Positions 33,971 to 45,769 of a stretch of DNA of 64,000 nt are shown here, in pieces. This stretch comes from Omphalotus guepiniiformis (lineage: Eukaryota > Basidiomycota > Agaricomycetes > Agaricales > Omphalotaceae): assembly GCA_028554645.1 (NCBI GenBank), contig JAQOOI010000058.1:310001-374000 (forward strand), written 5' to 3'. How positions within the stretch are numbered: the stretch's first letter is position 1; each line of letters opens with the position of its first letter. The notes beneath the pieces are model-generated. The model ran no database searches and was not told the origin of the DNA. It worked only from the letters and a program-made list of their open reading frames with translations. A program made the translations under genes and the position numbers.

Positions 33971-36228
33971 TGCATCGTGTTCCTTTGCAGTTGGCAATGA
34001 CTGCGTAGATTCTTTGGGACTGTTGGGTTTTTTAACTTTTTATTCTTATTTATACTTTTTAGCATTTCAAAGCGTTAATGACTTTCGGTCGGCTTTTTCT
34101 TCAATTGCACACTCTGTCTTGTATCAGTAGCCATTTCTATCTTCTTCTCGAACCTCCAGTGTGCAGTATACCTTTGTACTTTTACTTGTTTTCATTTCTC
34201 ACTTTGCCTTCTACTTTCAAGTTCCGAATATAGTTTTGGCTCAGTACTTGGTTACTTGAGCCAAACCCAGCTCCACAAACGTCCCTGTCTCTTTTCCACC
34301 TTATTCTCCCCTTCTGCCTATCTCACAGTTAGGAGTTGAGCGGAACATCCAGCGAAATTAGTCAAGTTGCTAAGGATCCAGCCATTGGGTTCATCTGAGT
34401 CCAAAGCCATATCGCTGGAACATCTTTCCCTTGCTCATTTGTAGCTTCTTTCCTGTGTTTGGTAAGTCACTGTTCACCAGACCTCTTCAATATCTCTATT
34501 TCTAACAGCACAACTGTCACAGGAGGGTGGCAGTCTAGGCGTCATCTGGAAACAACGCCTTATTTTCTTCATCCTGATATCTGGCAGATAAGGATTACCC
34601 TGAGAGCAATGTTCGTAGCCTTATACTCCCCGGCGGAGTCTCGACTGGCGAGAAACTCCTTCCACTAACGAAAGGTGTAGTCGTTTCTCTCTACTTCATG
34701 ATCAGAGGGATTTTCTTTCGCCGTGAGTTACTAAAGACCCGTCCTCTTCGCATCTTTCTCTTGAGTAATTTGCACAGCTCAAAGAATGCGGTGACTACTT
34801 TTTTGCTCGGGCCTCTATGAGGAGTCACTCTTCTTGCCGCGGAACTCGAGAGGAAGCCCCTTCATAGAAAGCGGCGAAGTACACTGGCTTACCACCCCTA
34901 AGGAGCGCAGCTGATCTGCTGATCTTGACAGTCTGATATAGAGCAACGAAAGTCTTGTCGGACCTTTGAATTTATTGACTTGGTGGGTGATTGTTCAAAT
35001 TGGGAAATTCATGCACCTCGGTTTCCTGTGTTAGGTCGAGGATTACTCGCTGAAGGCGCTCGAAAGCTCGGGAACACGCCACGGGCGGCTGACTGGGGGT
35101 CGGTACGTCACCACAACGCAGGACAAACTTCTACAAAGTACCCTATTGTATCACCTATTCATCACCTCATTCGATTTGCAGTGGTTCGAAGCAGCTCAGT
35201 TATACCGTCGTTATGCATTCGCCAAGAGGAACAACTTTAAGCCCAGGTATACACACCATCCCTATTCATCCGTCTTCGGTATCCCTCGACCTCCCTATTA
35301 CATTCCTTCCAGAATGTTCCCGCCGGCAGCACTGTGTCACGCTGAGTCTTCGAAAGGGGTGGTTTTATTGGGCGTTGATAATTGAAGGCGTCTGTTCCTT
35401 GACCGTCGAAGTGCATAGTTTTTGGCACTCTTGGCCCTTCATCTCACAATCTCAACTGGTGGCAAAATTCTTGTCTTCTATCGGTCTTCGTGCAACGGAT
35501 ACTGATTCTTCAACGAAGCAACTGCTCCCAGGGTCTCCCTGTGTCAAGGTATATGCACTCATTAAGTTATAGACCTAACATTCCGAGATTCCCAAACCAG
35601 TTCAAGTCATTCCTGCTCATGTATTTCCCTCGGTGGACTCTAACGCTGCTCTTCAGGAAAAACCTTCACGGCAATGCTGCGAAAATTCTTCGTCACAGCG
35701 GCGTTTGAGCTCCTAGGGTCCGGAAACCAGCCTCGAATTAGAGAGCAGAAACGTCGGGTCTTAATCGACGTTCTCTCGTTGATGTTCTTTGTTCTTTCAC
35801 TTGGTGACCATTGAATTCTTTCAATTGTAGTTACCGGGCTTGATGTAGGAGGGACGAGTCAATGTAGAACCGAATTCTCACTGCACCCTTCCCGAAGGAC
35901 CAGTGACTGACTGAGGGTGCACCTCAAAGATCAACGTCTCGTTAATGTCAGGTTGTCATGAATGCTTTGCGGGTTTAGAATAGAAGTGTGATGCCTCGAA
36001 ACTGTACAGCGGTTTGTTTGATTTTACCATAAATAAGATGTTTTCTCATTGGACAAGAAGAGCCCTGGAAGACCAAGGGCAAATAATATTACATCCTGCA
36101 GGTGGTATGCAGTATTCTGCAGTTTATGAAAAGCAAATTATATGATCGTTCTCTGAGTAGTTAAAGCAGCAGATAGGAGAGAGAGAGGAAGCTCAAAGTG
36201 TACATGGGATAAACAAAGAGGATCAACA
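33971..36228. other. Long intergenic region without recognisable gene
   Basis: About 2.3 kb. The T-rich part just after 33970 fits a 3' UTR. Between 34400 and 35700 there are several donor-like words (GTAAGT at 34462, GTATAC at 35248) and short open stretches such as 'WFEAAQLYRRYAFAKRN' (35171-35221), but no start, stop and splice set gives a believable protein. It may hold a non-coding transcript or a decayed gene. Confidence 0.35.
35882..35921. repeat. Short inverted repeat (possible hairpin)
   Basis: TGCACCCT at 35882-35889 is the exact reverse complement of AGGGTGCA at 35914-35921, with a 24-base loop. Function is unknown and chance is possible. Confidence 0.4.
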
Positions 36229-37632
36229 TCACGAGTCAGAAGCAGTGCTGCCAGGCGAATTTTGGTGAGCAATGTCTTTGGCTATTCGACCTTCTCTGTC
36301 CAAGCATTCATGAACTAATCTCAAGAAGCAACCCCCTCGCTGCTCAAGCTCTCGCAGCATCCCAAAGTCATTAAACTGGACCTGGTATTCCAGTCCATCG
36401 CAGAAATCCCTGATGTTCCTAATATGCTGCCGCATCGTCCTTTGAAAGTGTTCCGCATCAAGTGAAGGTTCAATAGTATTGACGGAATTTGGCGAAATAT
36501 GAGAGAACGAGGGAACTGAAAGCTCGGACTGTAGTTGGCCGATAGTGACCATAGGATGGGCGTGTACGGAATGCGGTGGCGTCAAGGATGAAGATGCGAG
36601 CATATCTGGCGGAGTCACAATAAACTGATCTGTATCGGAAATCGCCTCTTCTTCAAGAGCACCTGGAACTCCATCCTCCGAGCCACTATCCCATTTCATC
36701 CCCGTCGGAGTAACTGGCGTGATAGCATTAGAAAGGGTACTGGATCTAGATGAAGTCGACGGGGTGATGCATGTAGGCCAATTGGAGCTTCCCCACATCG
36801 TCTGCATACCAGCCGGTGAGGTCGTGGGGTCATGATAAGGTTCATGAGGAACGTGGTGGTGCATTCGGACGGTGACGAGACGGTACCCTGAGACATCCGC
36901 ATCCCGAGATGTTATGAGCAGTCGACTACGACATGAATACCGGACCTTGGCCAAGACCTCCCCGGAGGCTGCAACCCGGGATTTTGCGTTGGATTTATGT
37001 TTGCGTTGAATATCCTGAGAACACCACAATCGAGTTTTATGTCCATCCTTAACAGGTGGATGGTCCTTCACGCTGTGTAAGATAAAAATAAGTGTCAGAA
37101 ATGAAGCTATTCGCAACACGATATTAAAAAGGAATCGCACGGTAAATCTGTAGCCAGTAGCGCGCCATATGTCATGAGAAACAAGTTGAACGCGGTGTTT
37201 ATCTGTTATTCCTGGTTCATTGAGAATAATGTAGCTTCCGGAAAACACGGCCTGTCCTCCAGGTTTGAAACACGCTGCTAATGCATCTAGCATCTCCGTG
37301 CCACTTCCATAGTGGTTTGGCTTTTTGAGAAAAGAAAGAGACCGTGATAAGTACTTGTCTGGAAAAATGACTTGTCGCGTACATACTGCCTTTGAGTTTC
37401 TTCGTCTTCGTTCAGCATTGCCTGCTACAGATGTTGGTTCTCCTGTACGACTGCTAGAACCAAGCACAAGAGAATCATCATCGTCTGCAAGTACTTTGTA
37501 TTTGGAATTCGGAATAAGCGGTGAACTTTTTCTCCCGGTCCGCGACAAAGGATAATTGGTATCAGTCGCGACCGGTTGTTGTGGTAGATAGGTCCTGAAT
37601 TGAGGTTGTGGGTACCATGTTACAGAGGTCAT
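36229..37632 (-). CDS. Protein with FAR1/WRKY-like nucleic-acid-binding signature
   Basis: ATG 37632 (MTSVTWYPQPQFRTYLP) to stop 36229. The N-terminal 130 residues are disordered with a basic patch (ERRRRNSKAVCTR). The core reads 'WRATGYRFT', then 'VKDHPPVKDGHKTRLWCSQD' and 'RKHKSNAKSR', 'YSCRSRLLITSR' and 'VTVRMHHHVPHEPY'. A Cys-containing strand pair followed by a spaced H-H pair resembles the FAR1/WRKY-GCM1 type zinc fold; this is my inference, not a database match. The C-terminal 200 residues are Ser/Thr/Pro-rich ending in a helical region (MRQHIRNIRDFCDGLEY). Between 'GYRFT' and 'VKDHPP' lie 69 nt (37141-37073), in frame and T-rich, that look like an intron with CTGAC and ACACAG signals but lack a GT donor in the right phase. 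Confidence 0.7.
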   Translation of the reverse strand: MTSVTWYPQPQFRTYLPQQPVATDTNYPLSRTGRKSSPLIPNSKYKVLADDDDSLVLGSSSRTGEPTSVAGNAERRRRNSKAVCTRQVIFPDKYLSRSLSFLKKPNHYGSGTEMLDALAACFKPGGQAVFSGSYIILNEPGITDKHRVQLVSHDIWRATGYRFTVRFLFNIVLRIASFLTLIFILHSVKDHPPVKDGHKTRLWCSQDIQRKHKSNAKSRVAASGEVLAKVRYSCRSRLLITSRDADVSGYRLVTVRMHHHVPHEPYHDPTTSPAGMQTMWGSSNWPTCITPSTSSRSSTLSNAITPVTPTGMKWDSGSEDGVPGALEEEAISDTDQFIVTPPDMLASSSLTPPHSVHAHPMVTIGQLQSELSVPSFSHISPNSVNTIEPSLDAEHFQRTMRQHIRNIRDFCDGLEYQVQFNDFGMLRELEQRGGCFLRLVHECLDREGRIAKDIAHQNSPGSTASDS

Positions 37633-38101
37633 CGCATTGTATGAAAGGAAGAAACAACTCGATCATCTGACCAGAAGATCAAAAAATCATTTACATGTTA
37701 TCTACGTATAATTCGTGTTTTTTTTCTCCAGTATTACTTATGATACACTGAAGAGTGAATTGGTTCCAGCTAACATGTCTGAAGCCTAGAAACACAAGTA
37801 CGAGACCAAGACAGCTCGTTCGCGGTATAGCCTAACTGATACGCAAAGATGCTCAAGGGGTGAAGGGCTCGGAGACATAGTGTCTTGTAAAGTGTAGTAG
37901 TATAGTTCAAATAGTGCGCGTAGCAAAAGCAATGCTGTCTACGTGGTCCTGGAGTATAAGGGTACAGAGAGTACAATCCTATCAAGGTTAGCATCATCGA
38001 AACAAAGGATAATAGCATCGAGATAACTCACATGAATGTCCGTTACATAGAAGAGTAGAAGAGATATCCAGCACAACCCTAACAATAATGGTCCGCCACC
38101 A
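37633..38101. other. Intergenic
   Basis: Promoter of the preceding minus-strand gene and 3' UTR of HSBP1. No other feature was recognised. Confidence 0.4.
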
Positions 38102-38588
38102 TTAGAATCCGCTTTCGCTTCTCCGGATGCCTGGTGTTCCGGGGGTTGGTGACTGTGGCATAGTGATGTCTCCATTGATTATATCTTGTATCGACGCCTC
38201 AAGTGCATCTACTCGAGCTGACATCTGGGTCACTAGTAAGAGATACACCGTTGAGTCAGTAAGAATTCAATCACAAACGACGGAATTCGAACGTACTTCG
38301 ATCCAGGATCTGAGATGACATTTCATCGAACTTGGAATCAAGTTGTTCAAGTAAAGTTTCGACCTTATCCCAACCACTAGTTCCTGATCAATTGCTGTCA
38401 CAAAACGAACAAGAACATACAAATGCAGTCAACTCATGAGGGCTCGAGATATTGCTGAGACCCATAGAAGGTTTAGGTTGAGTTGACTTGTTCGCCAAGG
38501 GTGTCTTTTCGGCATCGCTTTCGTTACTACTCTTCGCCGGTGTTGCAGGGGTCACTTTAAGAGGAAGAGCAGTAGATGTAGATGTCAT
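38102..38588 (-). CDS. HSBP1: Heat-shock factor binding protein 1
   Basis: A small coiled-coil protein that binds trimeric heat-shock factor and damps the heat-shock response. Exons 38588-38421, 38363-38297 and 38232-38102. The disordered Ser/Thr/Pro-rich N-terminus is followed by the highly conserved core, built across both introns: 'ELTAF' + 'VETLLEQLDSKFDEMSSQIL' + 'DRMTQMSARVDALEASIQDI' and then 'INGDI'. The heptad pattern is clear. The C-terminus (SPTPGTPGIRRSESGF) is fungal-specific. Intron 1 is 57 nt and ends in AAG. It lies about 19 kb from the Hsp20 cluster. Confidence 0.94.
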
Positions 38589-40281
38589 TTCTTTGCAAGG
38601 TCGAACTAGAAACTAGAAGTGTAAGGGGAGTTTCGAAAGTTTCCTTTTCTGAACATCGAGGCGATTGGCTTCTAAACATAACATGTACATACAGTACAAC
38701 TCGGGCACGTAGCCGAAGCACCTCATGATCAAGGCGGAACTACTTACACGCTACTTACTGCTGTAACCTTGAAGTTGTCGACCGGAATCACACAATGTGT
38801 AAAGAGTCACCTTTTGGAGGTTGAACGGGCTTCATTCGAGGTCTTGAAGATCATCTGCATCAGTGGTGCCATTGATTGGAGCTTCAAATCAAGTAGGTTG
38901 AATGAAATGCAGTGGTATATAGACTCGTTTGTATGTACTTTGAAACGCCAAGGCTTCCTGACATCTGTTACATACTGATTTGTACACAACCGCAGTTCAA
39001 CGAGAGGGTGGGCGAGACGAAATCGCAATACATTCGGTGTGTAAAGAGCATCAGCAAAGACGTGAAAAGGGGAGGATCAGAATATCAATAATACGTACTC
39101 CAGTGTACATACGCACAACCCTCTAACAGTCGCCCCTTCTCTTGAAGATACTCCTTAAATCATCACAAAACTTCCGGCGGCGTCGCAAATTCCAATAGGC
39201 TGTCACGGTAGACCATCGAATGTACACCAAAGCATTGAGTACACACCTCAAATTGACAAATTGGTGGAGAAGCGAGAACACCGTCGAACTACTCATGGAA
39301 AGAGAAACCGAACTTCCACTTGAAGGACACTCAGGATACGCGAACCCTTCGATGTCACTGCCTGCAAAGGTTAGAACAACACGTCGGATTGACGGATTTT
39401 AGCCTGCTTTGTTTCAATGCTGGAAGCCTGACATGCTGAGAATGATCTGCCAGTGTTCTAGTTTGACTTTTTCGCTTGCTCCTGGCTTGATTCAACGAAA
39501 TGGGCCCTGATCTGTGTCTAGAATGGTAAAACATAGTATCATGTAGGAGGAGAAGATAGAAACGTGAATGTGAGCGAAGACCACAAAAGAATCAAGACAT
39601 GTCTTCGTTGCTCAGATGAACACCGAAAGTCATGTTCAGGCGTTCCAGATGCTGTGAGTATTCAATGAAGCAGCCATGGACCTGGCTAGCCTCGCACATC
39701 TATACATAGTTAGTGCCTCAGAAGAGGGTGTGGGTCCCGGAACCGGGGCACCGTCTGGCACCGTCTTGAACTTACGAGGGATTTCGGGGTTTCCTGCACA
39801 CCTCTAGATCTAGCGTGGAAGAGCATTCACAAGACATGACTTCTCATCTCCCCAGTTTCTTGAAAATAACTAGTGTATGTGGCGAAAAAAAGGATTCACC
39901 AGAAGGTGATTCGTGTGGCAAAAAGGCCGTACAGCTTTCAACACGGGGAGGTCTGGTTGAAGTGGTATCTGTGGCCCGTGCACTCGGTATTGAAAAGCTT
40001 AAAATTCGTAACTTGGATGACGTCTGAAGTCACTTGAACATCGGATTATTTGAATGTGTGTTCATTCCTTTCTCACCTGCATGAACTACGCTCAGACTCG
40101 AACCTGTATGAAAAGGCATTGGCCAGGAATCCTGCGAGGACTTGAGCGTAGTTTTGGTAAGCTCGCGCCAGTGAGAATCCCAGGTGAGTTTGACCGGCCC
40201 GAAAGTTCTCGCAGAAGTAAAAAAACCGTGACCTTGATTTATAAAAGTGCCTCAGTTCTGAACATTTCGGTAATAGTTCGA
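38589..40281. other. Long intergenic region
   Basis: About 1.7 kb between the divergent HSBP1 and aldo-keto reductase genes, holding both promoters. No supported gene; the ORFs at 38769-38978, 39815-40027 and 40054-40422 have no recognisable content. Confidence 0.4.
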
Positions 40282-41610
40282 ATGGCTAGACTTGATCTGC
40301 GCTCGACCATAAAAGTAAGTAAAGGAATTAGTGCAGCTTTTATTGTATTGGCTGACTATATGCTCTATATCCAGCTGCGGGATGGAAATCGGATTCCTAT
40401 CCTGGGTTTCGGTAAATTTTAATCATATGGAATGGAGAAGCTGTTACTAAATGTTCAAATCTATCCGAATGAATAGGGACATATGAACTCGATGGGAAGG
40501 GCACATACGAAGCTGTAACATTGGCACTCGAGGTATCAATCACGTCTGTGGCTCATGTGTCTCATGGTTCAACTAACAGTTCGTTACCCAAGGCCGGCTA
40601 TCGCCATATCGTGAGCGTCTTGCATCCAATCGATTCCTTGTCATTCGTTTGCGACATTTCAGATAATCATATAGGATTCTGCCGAATGGTATGAAAACGA
40701 GCGGGAATGCGGCCGTGCTATTCTGGACTTTTGTAAAACGAACAACATCCCTCGCTCCGATGTTTTTTACACCACGAAGCTTAAGTTTAACCGCGGGTAC
40801 GATTGGACCTTGAAATCTATCCAAAAATCTATCGAAGAATGCGGACTTGGATATCTCGACCTGTATCTTATACATGGGCCGATTGGCGGGAAGCAGGCAC
40901 GCCTGGACAGCTGGCGAGCTATTTGTGACGCTCAGAAAAATGGCCAGTTGAGGAGTATTGGAATTAGCTGCTTTGGGATTAGGCATATGAAGGAAATTGT
41001 TGATTCGGGTCTTCCCTTGCCAGTTCTCAACCAGGTGAACCCGTTTCTCGTCACGTTTTTTGAATTCTGCGAAAGACTTACGCCCGGGCCCGTATTTTAT
41101 TTACCAGATAGACCTTCATCCCTTTCAAACCCGGAACGACATTGTGGCCTTCTGTAAAGAGCACGGGATTATGCTTGAGGCGCTGCTTCCTTCTGCTTTA
41201 TCCTGGATATCAGTGCTCATGATCCTGATCAGGCTTGGGCACCCCTTGTACGCGGTCTCCGGTTCACACATCCGACTATCATGACCTTGTCCCGCAAGTA
41301 CGATAAGGCACCGGCTCAGGTCCTATTGCGTTATTCATTGCAGAAGGTAGGTCTTGTGGACCCTGATGAAATCGACAACATTTTTATCGACTGCTTAGGA
41401 TTACATTGCTATTCCTAAAGCATCTTCAAAGCCTCGGATAATTGCGAACACACAAATATACGACTTTGAATTGGACGACGCAGATATGAAGGAGCTTGAC
41501 GGCCTAGACGAAGGTGTGTTAGCTTTTTTTTTTACTGTGACATGACCTGCGACGTTAATGTCTTATGTGTAGGGCTCACAACGGATTGGGATCCCACAGA
41601 CTGTCCTTAG
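40282..41610 (+). CDS. Aldo-keto reductase
   Basis: An NADPH-dependent carbonyl reductase with a TIM barrel. Start MARLDLRSTIK at 40282, followed by a GTAAGT donor; then 'LRDGNRIPILGFG', 'TYELDGKGTYEAVTLALE' and 'AGYRHI' + 'DSAEWYENERECGRAIL'. The catalytic tetrad is visible: Asp in HIDSA, Tyr in EWYENE, Lys in 'YTTKLKF', His in 'LYLIHGP'. Later exons give 'NQIDLHPFQTRNDIVAFC', 'AWAPLVRGLRFTHPTI', 'YDKAPAQVLLRYSLQK' and 'DYIAIPKASSKPRI' (NADPH phosphate site). The end is 'LDGLDEGLTTDWDPTDCP', stop at 41610. Eight or nine exons. The intron at 41180-41232 begins with GC (GCGCTG) yet is required to join 'MLE' to 'AWAPL'. Confidence 0.93.
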
Positions 41611-43456
41611 TCACGCTCTCCGCTGCTCCGGAGCGGAACGACATATCGAGCTCCTCGTGTACCCTCAGTTTACAATACATTTTGTGCTCGCTCTTGTCGG
41701 CAAATCGCGTTCCATCATTCAAGCAATCTATGCATGTTCCGTCCGTTGTTCTGCCCCCCCTTCTTATCCTGGTCCTGGTCTTGAGAGGCTTTGTATGTGA
41801 CACACTAAAACACATACGTAGGCCACCGGTTTATCCGCTCGACACGATAAAGTCACCCCCCTCTACGCCATCATTTCATCCGGAGTTTATAAGCTTTGAC
41901 CTTGCGACTAAATTGTTATTTTTGCCTCGGTTTCACCTTTATAAGGTCATGATTGTCGGTCAGTTCTGGTTAGAAATCGTCGGGATCGTGGTTCGGACAA
42001 TCATTCGTCACCATAAACTCTCCGAAACTTACTATGTTATCTAAGGTACTCTTTCTCGAGCCTAATTCTCTAAACCACCGCATCTAACGGTGATTTTTTA
42101 GCATTTCAATGATATCATGATCATTAAAGAAAAACATATTGACAATCGAGATCGTGAAGGTAACAGGAGAATGGCTCAAGCCTGTTTGTTAGGCTTATGA
42201 CTGGTAGATTCGAAAATCATTATCGACGTTGGGCCCGTATTGCCTCTTATGGATTTCATCAGATGCCGCCAGACTCCCGGTTCGACCTCTGTGTCATCCA
42301 TGAAGATTAAAAAGTCTAGATCACCGATTGTCTCTGGCAGAGCTGCTTCGGAGGATGCACAAAATCAGGTTGCTCCCCGAGTTCATCGCCTCTGGCGTTA
42401 GTGGGTGCATCGGATCTTATGGCACACAGATAAATTTCTGAAGATGATGCAAGTATGTATCTCGAGGAGCATTTGTCTGATACACTGCCCATGCATGCTA
42501 AAACAAGTATAGCTCTCTCGTTGCGAGATTACGGAGGAATAAGCTATCTCCGAGTTCATGACGACTTTTCCGAAGTCTTACCGGCTCAGGTTTGTCGAGT
42601 CTTTCCAGGTCTTTTATACATACCCCGAACTCAGATCAGTCAATAGATCTCTTTGTTACTTCGCTAATGCTCGCTAAGATCGGCGGTACGATGGTCAAAC
42701 CCCATACGCTATATGTTTTTTCTGTGTTGCTCAGCCTGCCTACGCAACCCTCCACATCTGACTCTCATGTTCAGGAGGTCCCCGATCAATGTTTGTTCCA
42801 CCAGCTCTGATCGTGGAAGACGCCATCATAAGTGCCGTTGGATAACATAACCGCATTGAATACTTTCCACGAAACAGATAGGTAAGTACTTGGTTACATC
42901 AATCCGACGGGAAGAATTTTGGGCATCGACAGTCCTAATGCTGAAGGTATCATACCAACTGAGTGGCTGAATGGGATTCTGTAGGAAACAAACATGTAAC
43001 AGTGAGTGGCAAGAGCAGAGTTATGTTGCGGCTACCCCTCGCATGCGAGACGAAGAAGAAGAAGACGAGTTTTCGTCACCACACTGATACTGATTGTGCC
43101 TCCCGTTGCCGGCGCCTTGCCGACCCAACTCGTGACTCAACCTGCCCGAGCTGAAAAAAAACTCTTGACCCCAACTTGCCCTTTCACCTCCTTGAAGACT
43201 CGAATGTTGTCCTTGCTATGCGCTATCACGGCGATGTTTTTTTGTTCCATTCGATGGAACAATTTGAACAGTAAATGAATCTGACAGATGCGATCATGTT
43301 TTTGGGTTTCGCTCTCACCCTTCGCGCGGCGATCACATAACTGCAAACCTCGCCGTTTTCCAATCCAGTTCTCGTGTACGACATGATTTATATAGACGTG
43401 AATGACAATCCACTTCCTCTCTCTCTTCTGGCTGAAAGGCTCGTGTCATTTTCTGT
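41611..43456. other. Gene-free or decayed region
   Basis: About 1.8 kb. From 42190 to 42820 there are several protein-like fragments in different plus-strand frames ('IIIDVGPVLPLMDFIRC', 'SLRDYGGISYLRVHDDF', 'QVFYTYPELRSVNRSL', 'NARXDRRYDGQTPYA') separated by stops and without clean splice sites. This may be a decayed multi-exon gene, but no family was recognised. The rest holds the promoter of the following F-box gene. Confidence 0.35.
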
Positions 43457-45769
43457 ATGTCTGGTGCTGAAGCACTCCCTCTCGAAGTCTGGGAACGCGT
43501 TGCGTACTATACTATTGCTAGGACAGATGGCTTATTAGGACCGCCTTCCGAAATATGCACTTTATGCCTCATTTGTCGCTGGTTGTACCAGGCCATCTGC
43601 TTTGAAAACAATTCTGGCCTTTACGCTCGACTATTCCGCTTCAAATTCGATTATGATGCTGTCCTTCGACGGTTGGGGAATGAGCGGTTAAACACTCGCT
43701 GCTTAGCGTACGAATTCAGGAAGCGGATCAATGTTATGAAACGTGTCCGCCGAAGAGATGAAATTAGAGTCGAGGACCTCTGGACATGTTACTTGATGTG
43801 AGGCCCTTCAAGTTCTACTTGAGCAATGGAGAAATGTGTTATTTGAGCTTACACTCTTTCTATCTTACAGGATGCTGGAAAATGACGGCAGAAATGAGCG
43901 GCAGTTAATCGAGTGGGCACATCTTTATCCCTATCTCCAGCGAGCTGCTAGTATACGCTTTGGCACACCACCAACCGCTCCACAAAATTGGTTTCGAGAT
44001 GCAGAGGGCACTTCGCTGATATTATGGTTATGGTGGATGATGTTCTCCAGAGGTCAGTAAAGCAAAAACCAAACCTTTTACACTTGTTTAAGCTATGACT
44101 GCTGTCAGACGATCTTCGAATCGAGAACCCACGTATTCAAGATGTGCTTGTCCGTCAACTGTTGCATACTTTCCTCGTTGCAGGTTTCCGGGTAAGCCTA
44201 TCATCACGGTATGGCATGATAAAGGAAGTTTAATAGTCTCAGCAGTACCCCGTATTCTACGGACCCGAGTCTCACTTTCAATTTCCTCTGCAGGCGGGGA
44301 AGACTGCGTGGAGCTCTAGCCCTCCGCCTCCCATCACAGAGGTAGAACATTTCTCGCGGACACTTCGCGTTGCATGTCCACTTCTTACTACAGCGTCCCT
44401 TCTGGTGTGGGCCGTTCGACTTGAGACATTTCGAGAAAGAGCGAAATTTGACCTCGATAGTGTTTCCAATCTACCACTTGATAGAGACCAGGCTATCGCA
44501 TCGAACTGGCGGGGCCCAACCCAGTCAGATATATTACACTTCTATCAAGCGCAGATACAAGCTCCGGAGCATTGCTTCGCAGATATCCGTGTTTCATTGG
44601 ACGATAGTATACACCCTTTTCGGCCAGATTTCGACGAAAACATAACTGGCTTTTCAACTTCGAATCCAAAAGGGTCCTTTCGATATGACCAGGACTGGTA
44701 TCGAATGCTTTCATGCTGCGATCCTCGGACCAGTTCAGCTCGTAAGAGCGACGTATATCATCTGGGCTCTATCTCCGGGTCTTGGGAGGGATTTTATGCG
44801 GTAAGTTCCCCTCCAATGTCTATTTGTTCTTCATTCTAACTCAATTGAACCTAGCAAACTAGTCATGATGCACACATGGCTCTCACCATCAACCCCCAGC
44901 GGGCTTCACCTGAATCCACGGCGCTGTACAGACACCCTTTATATTTTACTCTGCAAGAGCACGTATGCTTCGAGCCCGATATACCTATTGGTCCCGGAAA
45001 AGATAACTTTGAAGGTGACGATGTCCTCAATGCTTGGTTACCACGCGGACTGCAGATCACTCAGCTGAAGGTCGGGACCCAAGTCGAGAACTGAATTCTG
45101 AATACAGCACTGAATAATTGATCATAGGATGCAATTGAAGTGTTCGATCCCAACACTCAACGGAACGTCCGTTACGAGACTCTTGTTCCCGATGAGTCGG
45201 TGCAAGGAACAGAATCAAGACTCCTGGCATGTGAACGTTCAAAAAAAGGTTCGATCTCCGATGCAAAAGATGCAAAAGAGATCACCAGGCTGACTTCTTG
45301 ACATACAGTATGTGGTTTGAGCCGAGGTCTAGGAAGCACGGAAGATAATACGGAGTATGTGGACGCTCAATTCTCGCACCATGTTAATGGAGTGGCCGAT
45401 ATCCTGGTCACTGGTGAGGTACGCGCCCTCCACATTAACTGAGCCAAAATTCTTAAATTTGATGATGCACACGGGAAGACGACACGACAACACGGTGAAG
45501 CCTGGGGTCATTACAAGATAATCGGTAGGGTGAGGTCTTGGGATGGCATCGTGGTGCTGCTACGTACTCCTGTAGGTGGTCGTGTATCGTCCCCAAGCTC
45601 GCCCCTAACGAATGGTTCATAGAGAGACCAAGATCAAACACATTTGGGCAAGTGGGTCTTCCGAGGATATATTCACGATCGTAATCTTGTCGGTCACTGG
45701 AGAGTGACTTCAACACCTGCAAACATCGTGGGCTATCAGGGGGGTTTTGTAGTTCGCAATGTTAGCTAG
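43457..45769 (+). CDS. Large F-box protein
   Basis: Start MSGAEALPLEVWERVAYYTI at 43457: the N-terminal F-box ('ALPLEVWERVAYY...CLICRWLYQAI') suggests a substrate adaptor for an SCF ubiquitin ligase. The remainder matches the architecture of a long Agaricomycete F-box family: 'EWAHLYPYLQRAASIRFG', 'NWFRDAEGTSLILWLWWMMF', 'GSISGSWEGFYA', 'FCL/YFTLQEHVCF', 'RHGQAWGHY-type' text (here TTRQHGEAWGHYKIIGRVRS) and 'GKWVFRGYIHDRNLVGHW'. About eight exons; the last ends ...GFVVRNVS with TAG at 45767-45769. Stops near 45300 are bypassed by an intron with donor GTTCGA that joins 'ERSKK' to 'VCGLSRGLG'. The donor is weak, so this junction is less certain. Confidence 0.8.

Noticed and set aside
40573..40986. 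137-aa minus-strand ORF
   Set aside because: Antisense of well-supported AKR exons.
41565..42044. 159-aa plus-strand ORF after the aldo-keto reductase
   Set aside because: It overlaps the true AKR 3' exon in another frame and has no recognisable content.
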